Origin: Candidatus Planktophila limnetica
GTDB taxonomy: Bacteria; Actinomycetota; Actinomycetes; Nanopelagicales; Nanopelagicaceae
Direction of reading: 5' to 3'
Length of the DNA: 14,341 nt
Assembly: GCA_029979485.1 (NCBI GenBank)
Contig: JAPOHK010000012.1
Span: 1 to 14,341, forward strand
The notes beneath the pieces were generated by a model that had not been told where the DNA came from, made no database searches, and worked only from the letters and a program-made list of their open reading frames with translations. The first letter of the stretch is position 1; each line of letters opens with the position of its first letter. This document shows positions 1 to 7,107 of this stretch, piece by piece. Position numbers and translations under genes: made by a program.

Positions 1-512
1 CAGAAAGTATCAAAGCCTTTCGCGCGGCTCCACTGACCATCTTTTTTCTGTAAATCTCGAGCAGTTACATCATTTGCAATTGTGTAACCAAAAATTACAT
101 CATTAACGCGCTCACGTGGAACGTCTTTGCAGATGCGGCCAATAACAATTGCTAACTCTGCTTCGTGATCTACACGCTCTGACATAGATGGCCAGACAAT
201 TGTGTCCATTGGACCAATGACAGAAGTATTTGGTTTCAAGAAAATAATTGGTTCACTTGGTACTTCTGAATTCATTTCTGCAGCATGATCGGCATAATTC
301 TTTCCAATGCAGACAACTTTGCTTCGAGGAATAACTGGTGCTAGTAGGCGAACATCAGATAACTGAGTAACCGCACCAGTTTTGCTGACACCGGCATAAA
401 TTGGATCTCCAGCGATTACAGAGATGTTTGTTCCGTCTTCTTCGAGTAGACCAAATAGAGGATCGGTGCCTAATCCAGAGTTTGGTCCAGGAGAAAATCG
501 AACAATGCGCAT
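1..512 (-). CDS. Fumarylacetoacetate hydrolase (FAH) family protein, 3' end outside window
   Basis: The frame is open from an ATG at 512-510 to the left edge, giving 170 residues and no stop. An in-frame TAA lies two codons upstream, so the ATG is the first possible start. Visible family signatures are [12 protein letters not shown] (about 70-81), EPIIFLKP (87-94), the metal-binding [11 protein letters not shown] (115-125, Glu117 and Glu119) and [10 protein letters not shown] (146-155). These are typical of the C-terminal FAH fold, which binds Mg or Mn and cleaves C-C bonds or decarboxylates acylpyruvate- or fumarylpyruvate-like substrates in the cytosol. The short N-terminal domain of about 60 residues fits the widespread bacterial 'FAH family / 2-hydroxyhepta-2,4-diene-1,7-dioate isomerase' group. 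The substrate cannot be told from sequence. The gene follows the deaminase-like gene after 32 bases, with no clear Shine-Dalgarno, and may end the operon or be read separately. Confidence 0.93.
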   Translation of the reverse strand, partial: MRIVRFSPGPNSGLGTDPLFGLLEEDGTNISVIAGDPIYAGVSKTGAVTQLSDVRLLAPVIPRSKVVCIGKNYADHAAEMNSEVPSEPIIFLKPNTSVIGPMDTIVWPSMSERVDHEAELAIVIGRICKDVPRERVNDVIFGYTIANDVTARDLQKKDGQWSRAKGFDTF

Positions 513-533
513 TGCTTAATTGTATCGGGGTGA

Positions 534-548
534 TTAGCCATTGGCTAA
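534..548. repeat. Perfect short inverted repeat at the 3' end of the deaminase-like gene
   Basis: TTAGCCATTGGCTAA has 7-base arms around one central base and covers the stop codon of the upstream gene (545-547). As RNA it can form at most a five-pair stem with a five-base loop. No T run follows on either strand, so it is not a convincing intrinsic terminator. It could be an operator half-site pair or chance. Confidence 0.35.
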
Positions 549-865
549 AGCGTAGAAATTTCCCCGTTATCTGCGCAATAAAAGACCGTTGCGCTAGCAG
601 AAAAATCACGGAGAGCGCCAGCCTTACTTGGTTTGTCTCCAACAACTACAACACTTTCAATTCCTGAAATTCCTGATGCCATCGCTACAGTGAAAACAGA
701 GTCACAAGCATCTAGAGTCAGTGATGGAGTTGAGATGTTTACAGCAACGTAAGTGCGACCAGTGTTATCACGAAGTGCCGCTGCTTGTTTTGCACCACTG
801 CGCTTTAGCGTTGCGTTTGCAAGCGTGGCTAATTTTTGATCCTCGGCGTTACTAAAGGTTGTCAT
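545..865 (-). CDS. Degenerate cytidine-deaminase-like protein
   Basis: This 106-residue protein starts at the ATG 865-863, overlapping the end of the CNNM gene by 14 bases. Its order of elements resembles cytidine deaminase: an N-terminal helix with several alanines (about 14-32), GRTYVAVNISTPSLTL (36-51), then a helix ending in AMASG and an ESVVVVGD strand. The zinc/catalytic motif (C/H)AE aligns with DAC (52-54) and the PCGxCRQ motif is absent. The family is normally about 125-135 residues, so the C-terminus is short. Actinobacteria commonly carry a small 'cytidine deaminase' or conserved hypothetical gene just after the CNNM gene, so the position supports orthology. I infer a non-catalytic member, perhaps a nucleoside-binding or structural protein. 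Deaminase activity is unlikely given the missing Glu and Cys ligands. The function is unknown. Confidence 0.8.
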   Translation of the reverse strand: MTTFSNAEDQKLATLANATLKRSGAKQAAALRDNTGRTYVAVNISTPSLTLDACDSVFTVAMASGISGIESVVVVGDKPSKAGALRDFSASATVFYCADNGEISTL

Positions 866-2126
866 TGCCAGCGCTTTCTTTCTCGATCAGAACGCTGCTA
901 ATTCTACGACGGCGACCAATTGGGCGCTCGGAAGTAATTAAGTATTGCCCGACCGTGATTGTGCTGCCAGCAATAGGTACGCGGCCAAGTTTTTGTGCCA
1001 TCAAACCGCCGATTGTGTCTACATCTTCAAAGTCTTCTTCAGAAATTTCAATCCCTAATTCATCAGCAAGATCCTCAATATGAAGAGTTGCCTTTGCGCG
1101 CGCCTTGCCTTCTGAAATCCATGTGAACGCTTCAACACCATCATCGAATTCATCAGCTATTTCGCCAACAATTTCTTCCAAAATATCTTCGATAGTAATA
1201 ATTCCTGCTGTGCCACCATATTCATCTACAACGATTGCAAGGTGAATCTGATCTCGTTGCATCTCTTTAAGTAAGTCAGCAGCAATTTTGCTTTCCGGTA
1301 CAAAAGTTGCCGGACGCATGTGTTGTTCAACGCGCTCACTGTTTTCGGCTTCATGGTGGTCGAGTGTTCGCTTTGCTAGATCTTTCACATATGCAAGTCC
1401 GATAATTTGATCAACGTTATCGCCGATGACTGGAATACGTGAGAAGCCAGAGCGAAGAGCGAGTGAGAGTGCTTGGCGCAGGGTCTTATCTTTTTCGATC
1501 CAAACCATGTCAGTACGTGGAACCATTAACTCGCGAACTAATGTGTCACCGAGATCGAAAACAGAGTGAATCATTTCGTGTTCATCAGATTCCACTAGTC
1601 CACGTTCGTGCGCTTGATCAACTAGATCTCGCAACTCAGCTTCATTAGTAAATGGTCCTGTTCTAAAACCAACACCTGGTGTTATGGCGTTACCAATTGC
1701 AATCAGCAATTTCGTTACTGGGCCCAATATAAATGCAAGAAAGAACGCAACACCAATACCTGCGCGAGCCCACGTATGTGGATGTTGCTTACCAATTGTG
1801 CGAGGGCCAACACCGACAACAACGTAGGAAATAATCACCATAATTAATACAGTAAGGGACATCGCTTGAGCCGATGGATAATTTCGAAGCAGGATTGATG
1901 CGAGCAATACAGTCGCTGTTAATTCGCATGTTTTGCGAACAAGCAAAATAACATTGAGATACTTCGCTGGTTGAAGGCTAAATTTACGGAGTAGCTCTCC
2001 ACCTCGCTTGCTCTCCAGTTCTTCAATTAAAACACGAGAAATCGATGTCAACGCAGATTCAGTTGCTGCAAGGAATCCAGCAAAGCCTAAGAGAACAATT
2101 ATTGCCGCAATTGCATAGGGACTCAT
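852..2126 (-). CDS. CNNM/CorC-type membrane protein with CBS domain pair (HlyC/CorC family)
   Basis: This 424-residue protein begins with a DUF21/CNNM membrane domain (about 1-150, hydrophobic segments near 4-22, 60-80, 90-105 and 123-148). The domain contains [12 protein letters not shown] (104-115), a hallmark of the family. Two CBS domains follow (about 195-255, with MVPRTDM; and 268-325, with [20 protein letters not shown]). A C-terminal CorC_HlyC domain follows (about 335-415). Family members are implicated in Mg or other cation transport or efflux, with adenine nucleotides bound by the CBS pair; haemolysis is a historical name. The start at 2126 is chosen because GGAGGAG at 2138-2132 sits six bases upstream and the ATG overlaps the ybeY stop as ATGA. 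A second ATG at 2141 is in frame but lies before this Shine-Dalgarno. The overlap suggests translational coupling with ybeY. Confidence 0.95.
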   Translation of the reverse strand: MSPYAIAAIIVLLGFAGFLAATESALTSISRVLIEELESKRGGELLRKFSLQPAKYLNVILLVRKTCELTATVLLASILLRNYPSAQAMSLTVLIMVIISYVVVGVGPRTIGKQHPHTWARAGIGVAFFLAFILGPVTKLLIAIGNAITPGVGFRTGPFTNEAELRDLVDQAHERGLVESDEHEMIHSVFDLGDTLVRELMVPRTDMVWIEKDKTLRQALSLALRSGFSRIPVIGDNVDQIIGLAYVKDLAKRTLDHHEAENSERVEQHMRPATFVPESKIAADLLKEMQRDQIHLAIVVDEYGGTAGIITIEDILEEIVGEIADEFDDGVEAFTWISEGKARAKATLHIEDLADELGIEISEEDFEDVDTIGGLMAQKLGRVPIAGSTITVGQYLITSERPIGRRRRISSVLIEKESAGNDNL

Positions 2127-2557
2127 TGCATCTCCTCCCATTCGCTAACTATTGCCTCTTGTAACGCAAACATAACTTTTTCATCATCTACGTCTTCGTG
2201 GTCATAGCCAAGGATGTGTAACAATCCGTGGGTCGCAAGAATAAAGATTTCGTGGTTTGTACTGTGGCCCGCTTTTAATGCCTTATCTTCTGCAAAGCGT
2301 GGAGATATAACAATGTCACCAAGTGTCACAGCTTCACCATCTTCTGGCATATCCATAGGAAATGAGAGAACATCAGTGCTTCCAGGAAGATCCATCCATT
2401 TAATATGAAGCTCTTGCATCTCTTTATCATCGATAAAAGTTAGGTTGAGGTCGCACTCTGGATGCAACTCTAATTTGCCATAGGCAAAATTAAGAAGGGA
2501 GAGACATTTATCGCTAGGGACAAGTTGTCCAGAGCGATTAGTAATTTCAATTGTCAT
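2123..2557 (-). CDS. ybeY: Endoribonuclease YbeY (rRNA maturation factor)
   Basis: This 144-residue UPF0054 protein has the zinc-binding HGLLHILGYDH motif, with His110, His114 and His120 as the three metal ligands. Upstream are the conserved LNLTFIDDKEMQELH strand-helix region (about 37-51) and STDVLSFPMD (60-69). YbeY is a single-strand-specific metal-dependent RNase known for 16S rRNA 3'-end maturation and 70S quality control. The length is within the family's usual range of about 150. Its ATG (2557-2555) overlaps the phoH TGA as ATGA, and its own TGA overlaps the CNNM start in the same way. The phoH-ybeY-CNNM trio is therefore likely translated in a coupled manner. phoH-ybeY is a widely conserved pair. 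Confidence 0.97.
   Translation of the reverse strand: MTIEITNRSGQLVPSDKCLSLLNFAYGKLELHPECDLNLTFIDDKEMQELHIKWMDLPGSTDVLSFPMDMPEDGEAVTLGDIVISPRFAEDKALKAGHSTNHEIFILATHGLLHILGYDHEDVDDEKVMFALQEAIVSEWEEMQ
2132..2138 (-). promoter_or_regulatory. Strong Shine-Dalgarno of the CNNM gene
   Basis: GGAGGAG lies inside the 3' end of ybeY, six bases before the ATG at 2126. It is the best anti-SD match noticed in the window and decides the CNNM start in favour of 2126 rather than 2141. Confidence 0.8.
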
Positions 2558-3537
2558 GTGTTTCGAATTGGCCTTGGAACTTGCTTGGTCTCATCAAAAG
2601 TTTCGTAGGCCTTAACAATGTCACCAATAAGGCGGTGGCGTACAACATCTTCTGCGGTTAATTCCAAGAATGCAATGTCATCAATATCGTTAAGAATATT
2701 GCGAACCACTCGTAAACCAGAGTGTTGAAGATTTGGTAGATCCACCTGAGTTACATCGCCTGTAACAACCATCTTTGAACCAAATCCCAGACGAGTTAAG
2801 AACATCTTCATCTGCTCTGGGGTTGTGTTCTGTGCTTCATCCAAAATTACGAATGCATCATTTAGTGTGCGACCGCGCATGTACGCAAGTGGTGCTACTT
2901 CAATTACTCCTGATTGCATTAAACGTGGAATTGAATCCGGGTCAATCATGTCGTGCAGCGCATCAAAGAGTGGTCGCAAATATGGATCGATTTTTTCACT
3001 CAATGTTCCTGGCAAAAATCCCAAGTGCTCGCCTGCTTCTACAGCAGGACGAGTAAGAATAATTCTGTTTACTTTTTTGTTTTGTAGCGCAGATACAGCC
3101 TTTGCCATCGCAAGGTAGGTCTTGCCAGTACCTGCTGGTCCGATTCCAAATGTAATTGTGTTCTCTTCAATAGCTTCTACGTAACGCTTCTGATTTGCCG
3201 TCTTAGGACGGATTGTGCGGCCACGATTGCTAACGATATTGAGTGACAAAACTTCGGCTGGATGATCCTGTGGTTCTTGTGAAAGCATCGCAATTGAACG
3301 TGTAATCGCATCAGTGGTGAGTACTTGTCCAGAACGAATAACTACCAATAACTCTGCAAATAATTTTTCAACTTGTCCGCACTCAGCGTGCGGGCCGCGC
3401 AAAGTAATTTCATTTCCACGCACTGTGATTGCAACAGAAGGAAAAGCCGCTTCTACGATTCTTAGGTTGTCATCATGCGTACCGATCAAAGCAACCATTG
3501 AAATGGCTGGAGGTACAGTGACTAGGGTGCGCTGCAT
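2554..3537 (-). CDS. phoH: PhoH-like ATPase
   Basis: This 327-residue PhoH family protein carries Walker A GPAGTGKT (133-140), the family signature TRPAVEAGEHLGFLPGTLSE (162-181) and Walker B ILDEAQN (231-237). The N-terminal part (about 25-70) resembles the KH-like region of PhoH/PhoL proteins. The cytosolic ATPase role is not settled; the link with ybeY suggests RNA metabolism. I chose the ATG at 3537 because QRTLVTVP-like beginnings are usual and this start lies 19 bases after the HIT stop. An in-frame GTG at 3582 would add 15 residues and overlap HIT by 26 bases. No strong Shine-Dalgarno supports either, so the start is moderately sure and the identity very sure. Confidence 0.95.
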   Translation of the reverse strand: MQRTLVTVPPAISMVALIGTHDDNLRIVEAAFPSVAITVRGNEITLRGPHAECGQVEKLFAELLVVIRSGQVLTTDAITRSIAMLSQEPQDHPAEVLSLNIVSNRGRTIRPKTANQKRYVEAIEENTITFGIGPAGTGKTYLAMAKAVSALQNKKVNRIILTRPAVEAGEHLGFLPGTLSEKIDPYLRPLFDALHDMIDPDSIPRLMQSGVIEVAPLAYMRGRTLNDAFVILDEAQNTTPEQMKMFLTRLGFGSKMVVTGDVTQVDLPNLQHSGLRVVRNILNDIDDIAFLELTAEDVVRHRLIGDIVKAYETFDETKQVPRPIRNT

Positions 3538-3556
3538 ATTGGTCGAAATACTACTT

Positions 3557-3904
3557 TTAACCTGGTGGCCATGCGAGTCCACGCCCGCCTAAAAGATGCA
3601 TGTGAGCGTGGAAAACACTCTGACCTGCCTCTGCGCCAGTGTTAAAAACTAATCGATAACCCTGCAACCCGCGCTGCTCTGCAATCTCTGCGGCCGCCGT
3701 GAAAAGCGCTGCTGTAATTGTTCCGGAAATCTTTGCAAGGCCCGCAGCATTTTCTGAGTGAACTGTTGGGATTACTAATACATGTGTTGGTGCTTGTGGA
3801 TTGATGTCATTGAATGCAACAACATTGTCATTTCTAAAAACTATTTCGGCAGGAATGTCACCTTCAATAATCTTGCAAAATAAACAATCTGGATCTAGCG
3901 CCAT
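3557..3904 (-). CDS. HIT family nucleotide hydrolase (histidine triad)
   Basis: This 115-residue protein has all HIT landmarks. CLFCKIIEGDIPAE (7-20) is the usual N-terminal strand with the CxxC that can bind zinc. NDINPQAPTHVLVIP (32-46) follows. The catalytic triad FHAHMHLLGGR has His99, His101 and His103. Members of this HINT-like branch hydrolyse phosphoramidate or adenylylated nucleotides in the cytosol; the exact substrate is unknown. The length matches the family (110-120). The ATG at 3904-3902 is four bases after the rsmE stop, with GGTGAAG upstream as a fair ribosome site. The placement between rsmE and phoH is commonly seen in bacteria. Confidence 0.95.
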   Translation of the reverse strand: MALDPDCLFCKIIEGDIPAEIVFRNDNVVAFNDINPQAPTHVLVIPTVHSENAAGLAKISGTITAALFTAAAEIAEQRGLQGYRLVFNTGAEAGQSVFHAHMHLLGGRGLAWPPG

Positions 3905-3908
3905 GTCT

Positions 3909-4634
3909 TCACCATACTTTAATGAGTGCGTTCACAGCGCTCATTGCAGCAAGACCCGCATGAGCACTTCGCAAGATTGGGCGCCCCATAAGAGCAACCT
4001 TAGCTCCGGCAGATTTAAATAGCTCCAGTTCTTCGTTGGTTATGCCACCTTCAGGACCAATGATGATCAGGACACTTTGGGATTCATAGTATTTTCTCGT
4101 AACAATTTCAGAGACTTTGTTTGTAGCGCTTTCGTGAAATACCAAAACTAGATCGTGTTGAGCAATTAAATCAACGACCTTTGAAGTATTTGCAACATCG
4201 GTGATATTTGGAATAAAGAATCGACGAGATTGCTTGCTGGCTTCGCGAGCAGTGATCTGAAGTTTTTCTACGCCTTTTTCTGCCTTACCAATTGAACGTT
4301 GAGCAGACCACGGAATAATTGTGTCGACTCCACCTTCGGTCAATAGCTCGATACACTCCTTTAATCGATCACCTTTTGGGAGAGCCTGAACTACAGTGAA
4401 TGTAATATCTAAAGGATCTTGTGTTCCGGTTTCAATCACTTCTACTTCAAGTGACTTCTTCTTAACTGCAAAAATTTTAACTTTCGACCACTTGCCTTGA
4501 CCATCAGAGAGCATAAAAACTTCGCCGGCACTCATTCGCAGAACACGAATTGCGTGCTGGGCATCTTCTGAATCGAATTCGTAACTCGACCCTACTTTTC
4601 GGGGAAGATTATTAACAAAAAATAGAGTCAGCAT
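3909..4634 (-). CDS. rsmE: 16S rRNA (uracil1498-N3)-methyltransferase RsmE
   Basis: This 241-residue SPOUT-class methyltransferase has an N-terminal PUA-like domain (about 1-70, including QHAIRVLRMSAGE) and the SPOUT core. The core carries ALPKGDRLKECIELLTEGGV (84-103), the SAM-loop motif IIGPEGGITNEEL (191-203) and the knot motif MGRPILRSAHAGLAAM (216-231). The knot motif is usually LGxRILRTETA; here ILRSAHAG replaces the Thr-Glu-Thr portion, which seems tolerated in actinobacterial members. The enzyme methylates U1498 of 16S rRNA in the assembled 30S subunit. The ATG at 4634-4632 starts two bases after the dnaJ stop, the classic dnaJ-rsmE pair, so co-transcription with hrcA-dnaJ is likely. 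Confidence 0.96.
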   Translation of the reverse strand: MLTLFFVNNLPRKVGSSYEFDSEDAQHAIRVLRMSAGEVFMLSDGQGKWSKVKIFAVKKKSLEVEVIETGTQDPLDITFTVVQALPKGDRLKECIELLTEGGVDTIIPWSAQRSIGKAEKGVEKLQITAREASKQSRRFFIPNITDVANTSKVVDLIAQHDLVLVFHESATNKVSEIVTRKYYESQSVLIIIGPEGGITNEELELFKSAGAKVALMGRPILRSAHAGLAAMSAVNALIKVW

Positions 4635-4636
4635 AG

Positions 4637-5746
4637 TTATCGGTGAAACGCTCCCCTAAGTTTTCCAAAGACTCCGCCTTCGCGGTTGCTTAAATGTATC
4701 TCCCCATCTTTTTCCCCACGCGCATCTGCGAACTTTTGCAGTAGCTCTTCTTGCTCACGGTTTAGTTTTGTAGGCGTCTGAACTTCAACATGGACGATCA
4801 AATCACCCCGTGAAGTACTCCGAAGATGAGTGACACCTTTTCCTTTTAAAACAATTGTTGAGCCGCTCTGTGTCCCAGGCTTAATATCAACATCGAGTGT
4901 TCCATCAATGCCTTCTACCTGAACGCGTGTACCAAGGGCTGCATGCGCCATAGAAACACCAATTTGAATATGTAAGTTATCGCCTTCTCGAACTAAGTAT
5001 TCGTGCGCACGTTCAACTATTTCTACATATAAATCTCCAGCAGGTCCACCACCAGGTCCGACTTCTCCACGGCCAGACATTTGAATACGGTTTCCTGTTT
5101 CAACGCCGGCAGGGATTTTGATATTAATTGTTTGACGAGCACGCACACGTCCATCACCGGCGCACTCGCGACAAGGATTAGGAATTACAGAACCAAATCC
5201 ACTACATGTATTGCAAGGGCGAGATGTCATTACTTGACCAAGAATTGAACGCGTAACCTGTTGAGTCTCGCCACGACCTTTACAAATCAAGCAAATTTCA
5301 GGTTGGGAGTTATCCGCACACCCTGTTGCTTGGCATTTTTCGCACGCTACGGCGCTTTCTAAAGTTATGTCTCGTTCAGTTCCAAATGCTGCTTCGTGCA
5401 AATCAACTTCGACTCGAATAAGTGCATCTTGTCCGGCACGAACGCGTGGACGTGGACCGCGACTTCCGCCCCCTCCAAAGAATGCGTCCATGATGTCGCC
5501 GAAACCACTTGCACCACCAAAACCACCAAAGCCACCAAAGCCGCTTCCACCAGCGTCATACATCTGACGTTTTTGTGGATCACTTAAAGTTTCGTAGGCA
5601 GCAGTTACTTCTTTAAATTTATCTTGTGTAGCAGGATCTGGATTTACATCTGGATGTAATTCACGCGCCAATTTTCGGTAAGCGCGTTTAATTTCATCGG
5701 CAGATGCATCTCGAGTAACTCCTAAAAGGTCGTAATGATCAGCCAT
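4637..5746 (-). CDS. dnaJ: Chaperone protein DnaJ (Hsp40)
   Basis: This 369-residue type I DnaJ has a J domain (1-65) with HPD at 31-33 for stimulating DnaK ATPase. A short Gly/Phe linker follows (about 66-95). The cysteine-rich zinc domain has pairs at C135/C138, C152/C155, C178/C181 and C192/C195. The C-terminal substrate-binding domains run from about 205 to 350. The first cysteine repeat reads CEKCQATG, with Ala where CxxCxGxG has its first Gly, but all eight cysteines are present. It delivers unfolded clients to DnaK in the cytosol. dnaK and grpE are not here, so this is probably the actinobacterial DnaJ2 that pairs with hrcA. The ATG directly abuts the hrcA TAA, and the end of hrcA supplies GAAGGTG as ribosome site. 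Confidence 0.97.
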   Translation of the reverse strand: MADHYDLLGVTRDASADEIKRAYRKLARELHPDVNPDPATQDKFKEVTAAYETLSDPQKRQMYDAGGSGFGGFGGFGGASGFGDIMDAFFGGGGSRGPRPRVRAGQDALIRVEVDLHEAAFGTERDITLESAVACEKCQATGCADNSQPEICLICKGRGETQQVTRSILGQVMTSRPCNTCSGFGSVIPNPCRECAGDGRVRARQTINIKIPAGVETGNRIQMSGRGEVGPGGGPAGDLYVEIVERAHEYLVREGDNLHIQIGVSMAHAALGTRVQVEGIDGTLDVDIKPGTQSGSTIVLKGKGVTHLRSTSRGDLIVHVEVQTPTKLNREQEELLQKFADARGEKDGEIHLSNREGGVFGKLRGAFHR

Positions 5747-6760
5747 TTACGCACCTTCATTGAGATAGCGGCCAACATATCTAGCAACTGATGAAACAGC
5801 GGCGATAGAACCGGCGTAATCCATACGAGTTGGTCCAAGAACACCGAGTGCTCCAAGTGGAGAATCTGTTGCGCCGTAGCCAACTGTTACAAGGGATGTT
5901 GAGCGAAGATTTCTTTCGCTCTGCTCAGTACCAATTCGAACTTGAACATTCTCTCCAGCATCTCCTAGCAATCGAAGCAGAACAACTTGTTCTTCGAGTG
6001 CTTCAAGAACTGGATGCATATTGGTTGAAAAATCTTCACTAAAACGAGCAAGGTTTGCAGTTCCAGCCAATACAACTTTTTCTTCTGGGCGCTCCATGGC
6101 CATTTCAATCAGTGCTGAAATAACTACTGCCACATTCTTTCTATCTGATGAACTGTAGCTTTCAAGAATTCCGCTAATGCGATCAGCAACATCTGGCAGG
6201 CGCTGACCCATGACTGCATTGTTTATTTGATTGCGAAGGGTAGATAAAAACAAGTCGCTGGCATCACTTGACAATTCGAGGACGCGCTGTTCGACGCGCC
6301 CAGCATCAGTAATGAGAATCATCATTAAACGAGATGAAGTGAGTGCAACTAGCTCAACGTGACGCACGCGAGATTTGACCATAGAAGGGTATTGGACAAC
6401 TGCTACTTGCTTTGTGACATCTGCAAGCAAACGAACGGTACGCAAAACAACATCATCTAAATCAAGTGCGCCTTCTAAGAATGTTTCAATGGCTCGACGT
6501 TCGGCGCCGGATAGCGGCTTGACTGTCGCTAATTTGTCCACGAAAACTCTGTAACCAAGATCTGTTGGAATTCGACCAGCACTTGTATGAGGATGGGTAA
6601 TTAGACCTTCTTCTTCTAGTACTGCCATTTCGTTTCGAATAGTTGCAGGTGAAATTCCAAGTCCGCTTCTGGCAGCAATGGATTTCGAACCTACAGGTTC
6701 TTGAGTCGCCACATATTCATCAACAATGGCGCGAAGAATTTCTAAACGACGAGCAGACAC
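5747..6760 (-). CDS. hrcA: Heat-inducible transcription repressor HrcA
   Basis: This 337-residue HrcA starts with a winged helix (about 1-75: ARRLEILRAIVDEYVATQEP, then SKSIAARSGLGISPATIRNEM and GLITHPHTSAGRIPTDLGYR, all highly conserved). The dimerisation/GAF-like region follows and ends with GPTRMDYAGSIAAVSSVARY near the C-terminus, also typical. HrcA binds CIRCE (TTAGCACTC-N9-GAGTGCTAA) to repress groEL/dnaK-type heat-shock genes and is itself kept folded by GroEL. The start is GTG at 6760-6758, with AGGAAG four bases upstream; it lies eight bases after the stop of the DoxX-like gene. No CIRCE was found by eye before this gene or elsewhere in the window, so autoregulation through a proximal CIRCE is not supported here. 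Confidence 0.97.
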   Translation of the reverse strand: MSARRLEILRAIVDEYVATQEPVGSKSIAARSGLGISPATIRNEMAVLEEEGLITHPHTSAGRIPTDLGYRVFVDKLATVKPLSGAERRAIETFLEGALDLDDVVLRTVRLLADVTKQVAVVQYPSMVKSRVRHVELVALTSSRLMMILITDAGRVEQRVLELSSDASDLFLSTLRNQINNAVMGQRLPDVADRISGILESYSSSDRKNVAVVISALIEMAMERPEEKVVLAGTANLARFSEDFSTNMHPVLEALEEQVVLLRLLGDAGENVQVRIGTEQSERNLRSTSLVTVGYGATDSPLGALGVLGPTRMDYAGSIAAVSSVARYVGRYLNEGA

Positions 6761-6768
6761 GATTCTTC

Positions 6769-7095
6769 CTAGATTGTTACGAGAGCAATAGAGATAAGCG
6801 TTAGCAAGAAAAATGCTGGAAAAGAGGTTTTAGCTTTGTCAGCGCGGAAGTGGAAATAGATTGCACCGGCCATTAGAGCCCACAGAGTCATAAGTGGAAC
6901 CCACAACATCCAGTCATATTTAAGGCCAATTAATAATCCAAGCGCGGCTGCTGTTTCAACTAAACCAACAAAGCGAGCCAATAAATCTGGAACATTCACA
7001 TCACGAGTACCAGAGAGACCCTTTGCGTTTCCGCTTGCCTTGGAAAGACCAGAAACAACAAATACAACTGCTAGTGCGATAACTAAAATGTCCAT
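6769..7095 (-). CDS. DoxX-like small integral membrane protein
   Basis: This 108-residue protein has four likely membrane segments: about 2-18 (ILVIALAVVFVVSGLSK), 40-60, 63-82 and 90-108. The pattern of a first helix ending in SGLSKASG, then an ARFVGLVETAAALGLLIG helix containing the conserved Glu, matches DoxX-like / DUF4395-type proteins. Members are linked to quinone or thiosulfate metabolism and to redox homeostasis, but no function can be assigned here. It sits between hemW and hrcA, 12 bases after the former and eight before the latter, with no recognisable Shine-Dalgarno. This pair is usually adjacent in Actinobacteria, so the gene looks like a lineage-specific insertion. The ATG at 7095-7093 is the first in-frame candidate. 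Confidence 0.85.
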   Translation of the reverse strand: MDILVIALAVVFVVSGLSKASGNAKGLSGTRDVNVPDLLARFVGLVETAAALGLLIGLKYDWMLWVPLMTLWALMAGAIYFHFRADKAKTSFPAFFLLTLISIALVTI

Positions 7096-7107
7096 GGGTT
7101 AAAGGTA

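Noticed and set aside
5365..5583. Gly/Phe-region repeats in dnaJ as a tandem DNA repeat
   Set aside because: The repeated accaccaaagcc-like units encode the normal Gly/Phe linker of DnaJ and need no separate explanation.
5840..6010. GAGTGCT strings in hrcA as CIRCE half sites
   Set aside because: Only isolated partial matches occur inside coding sequence, and no opposing TTAGCACTC lies at the required nine-base spacing.
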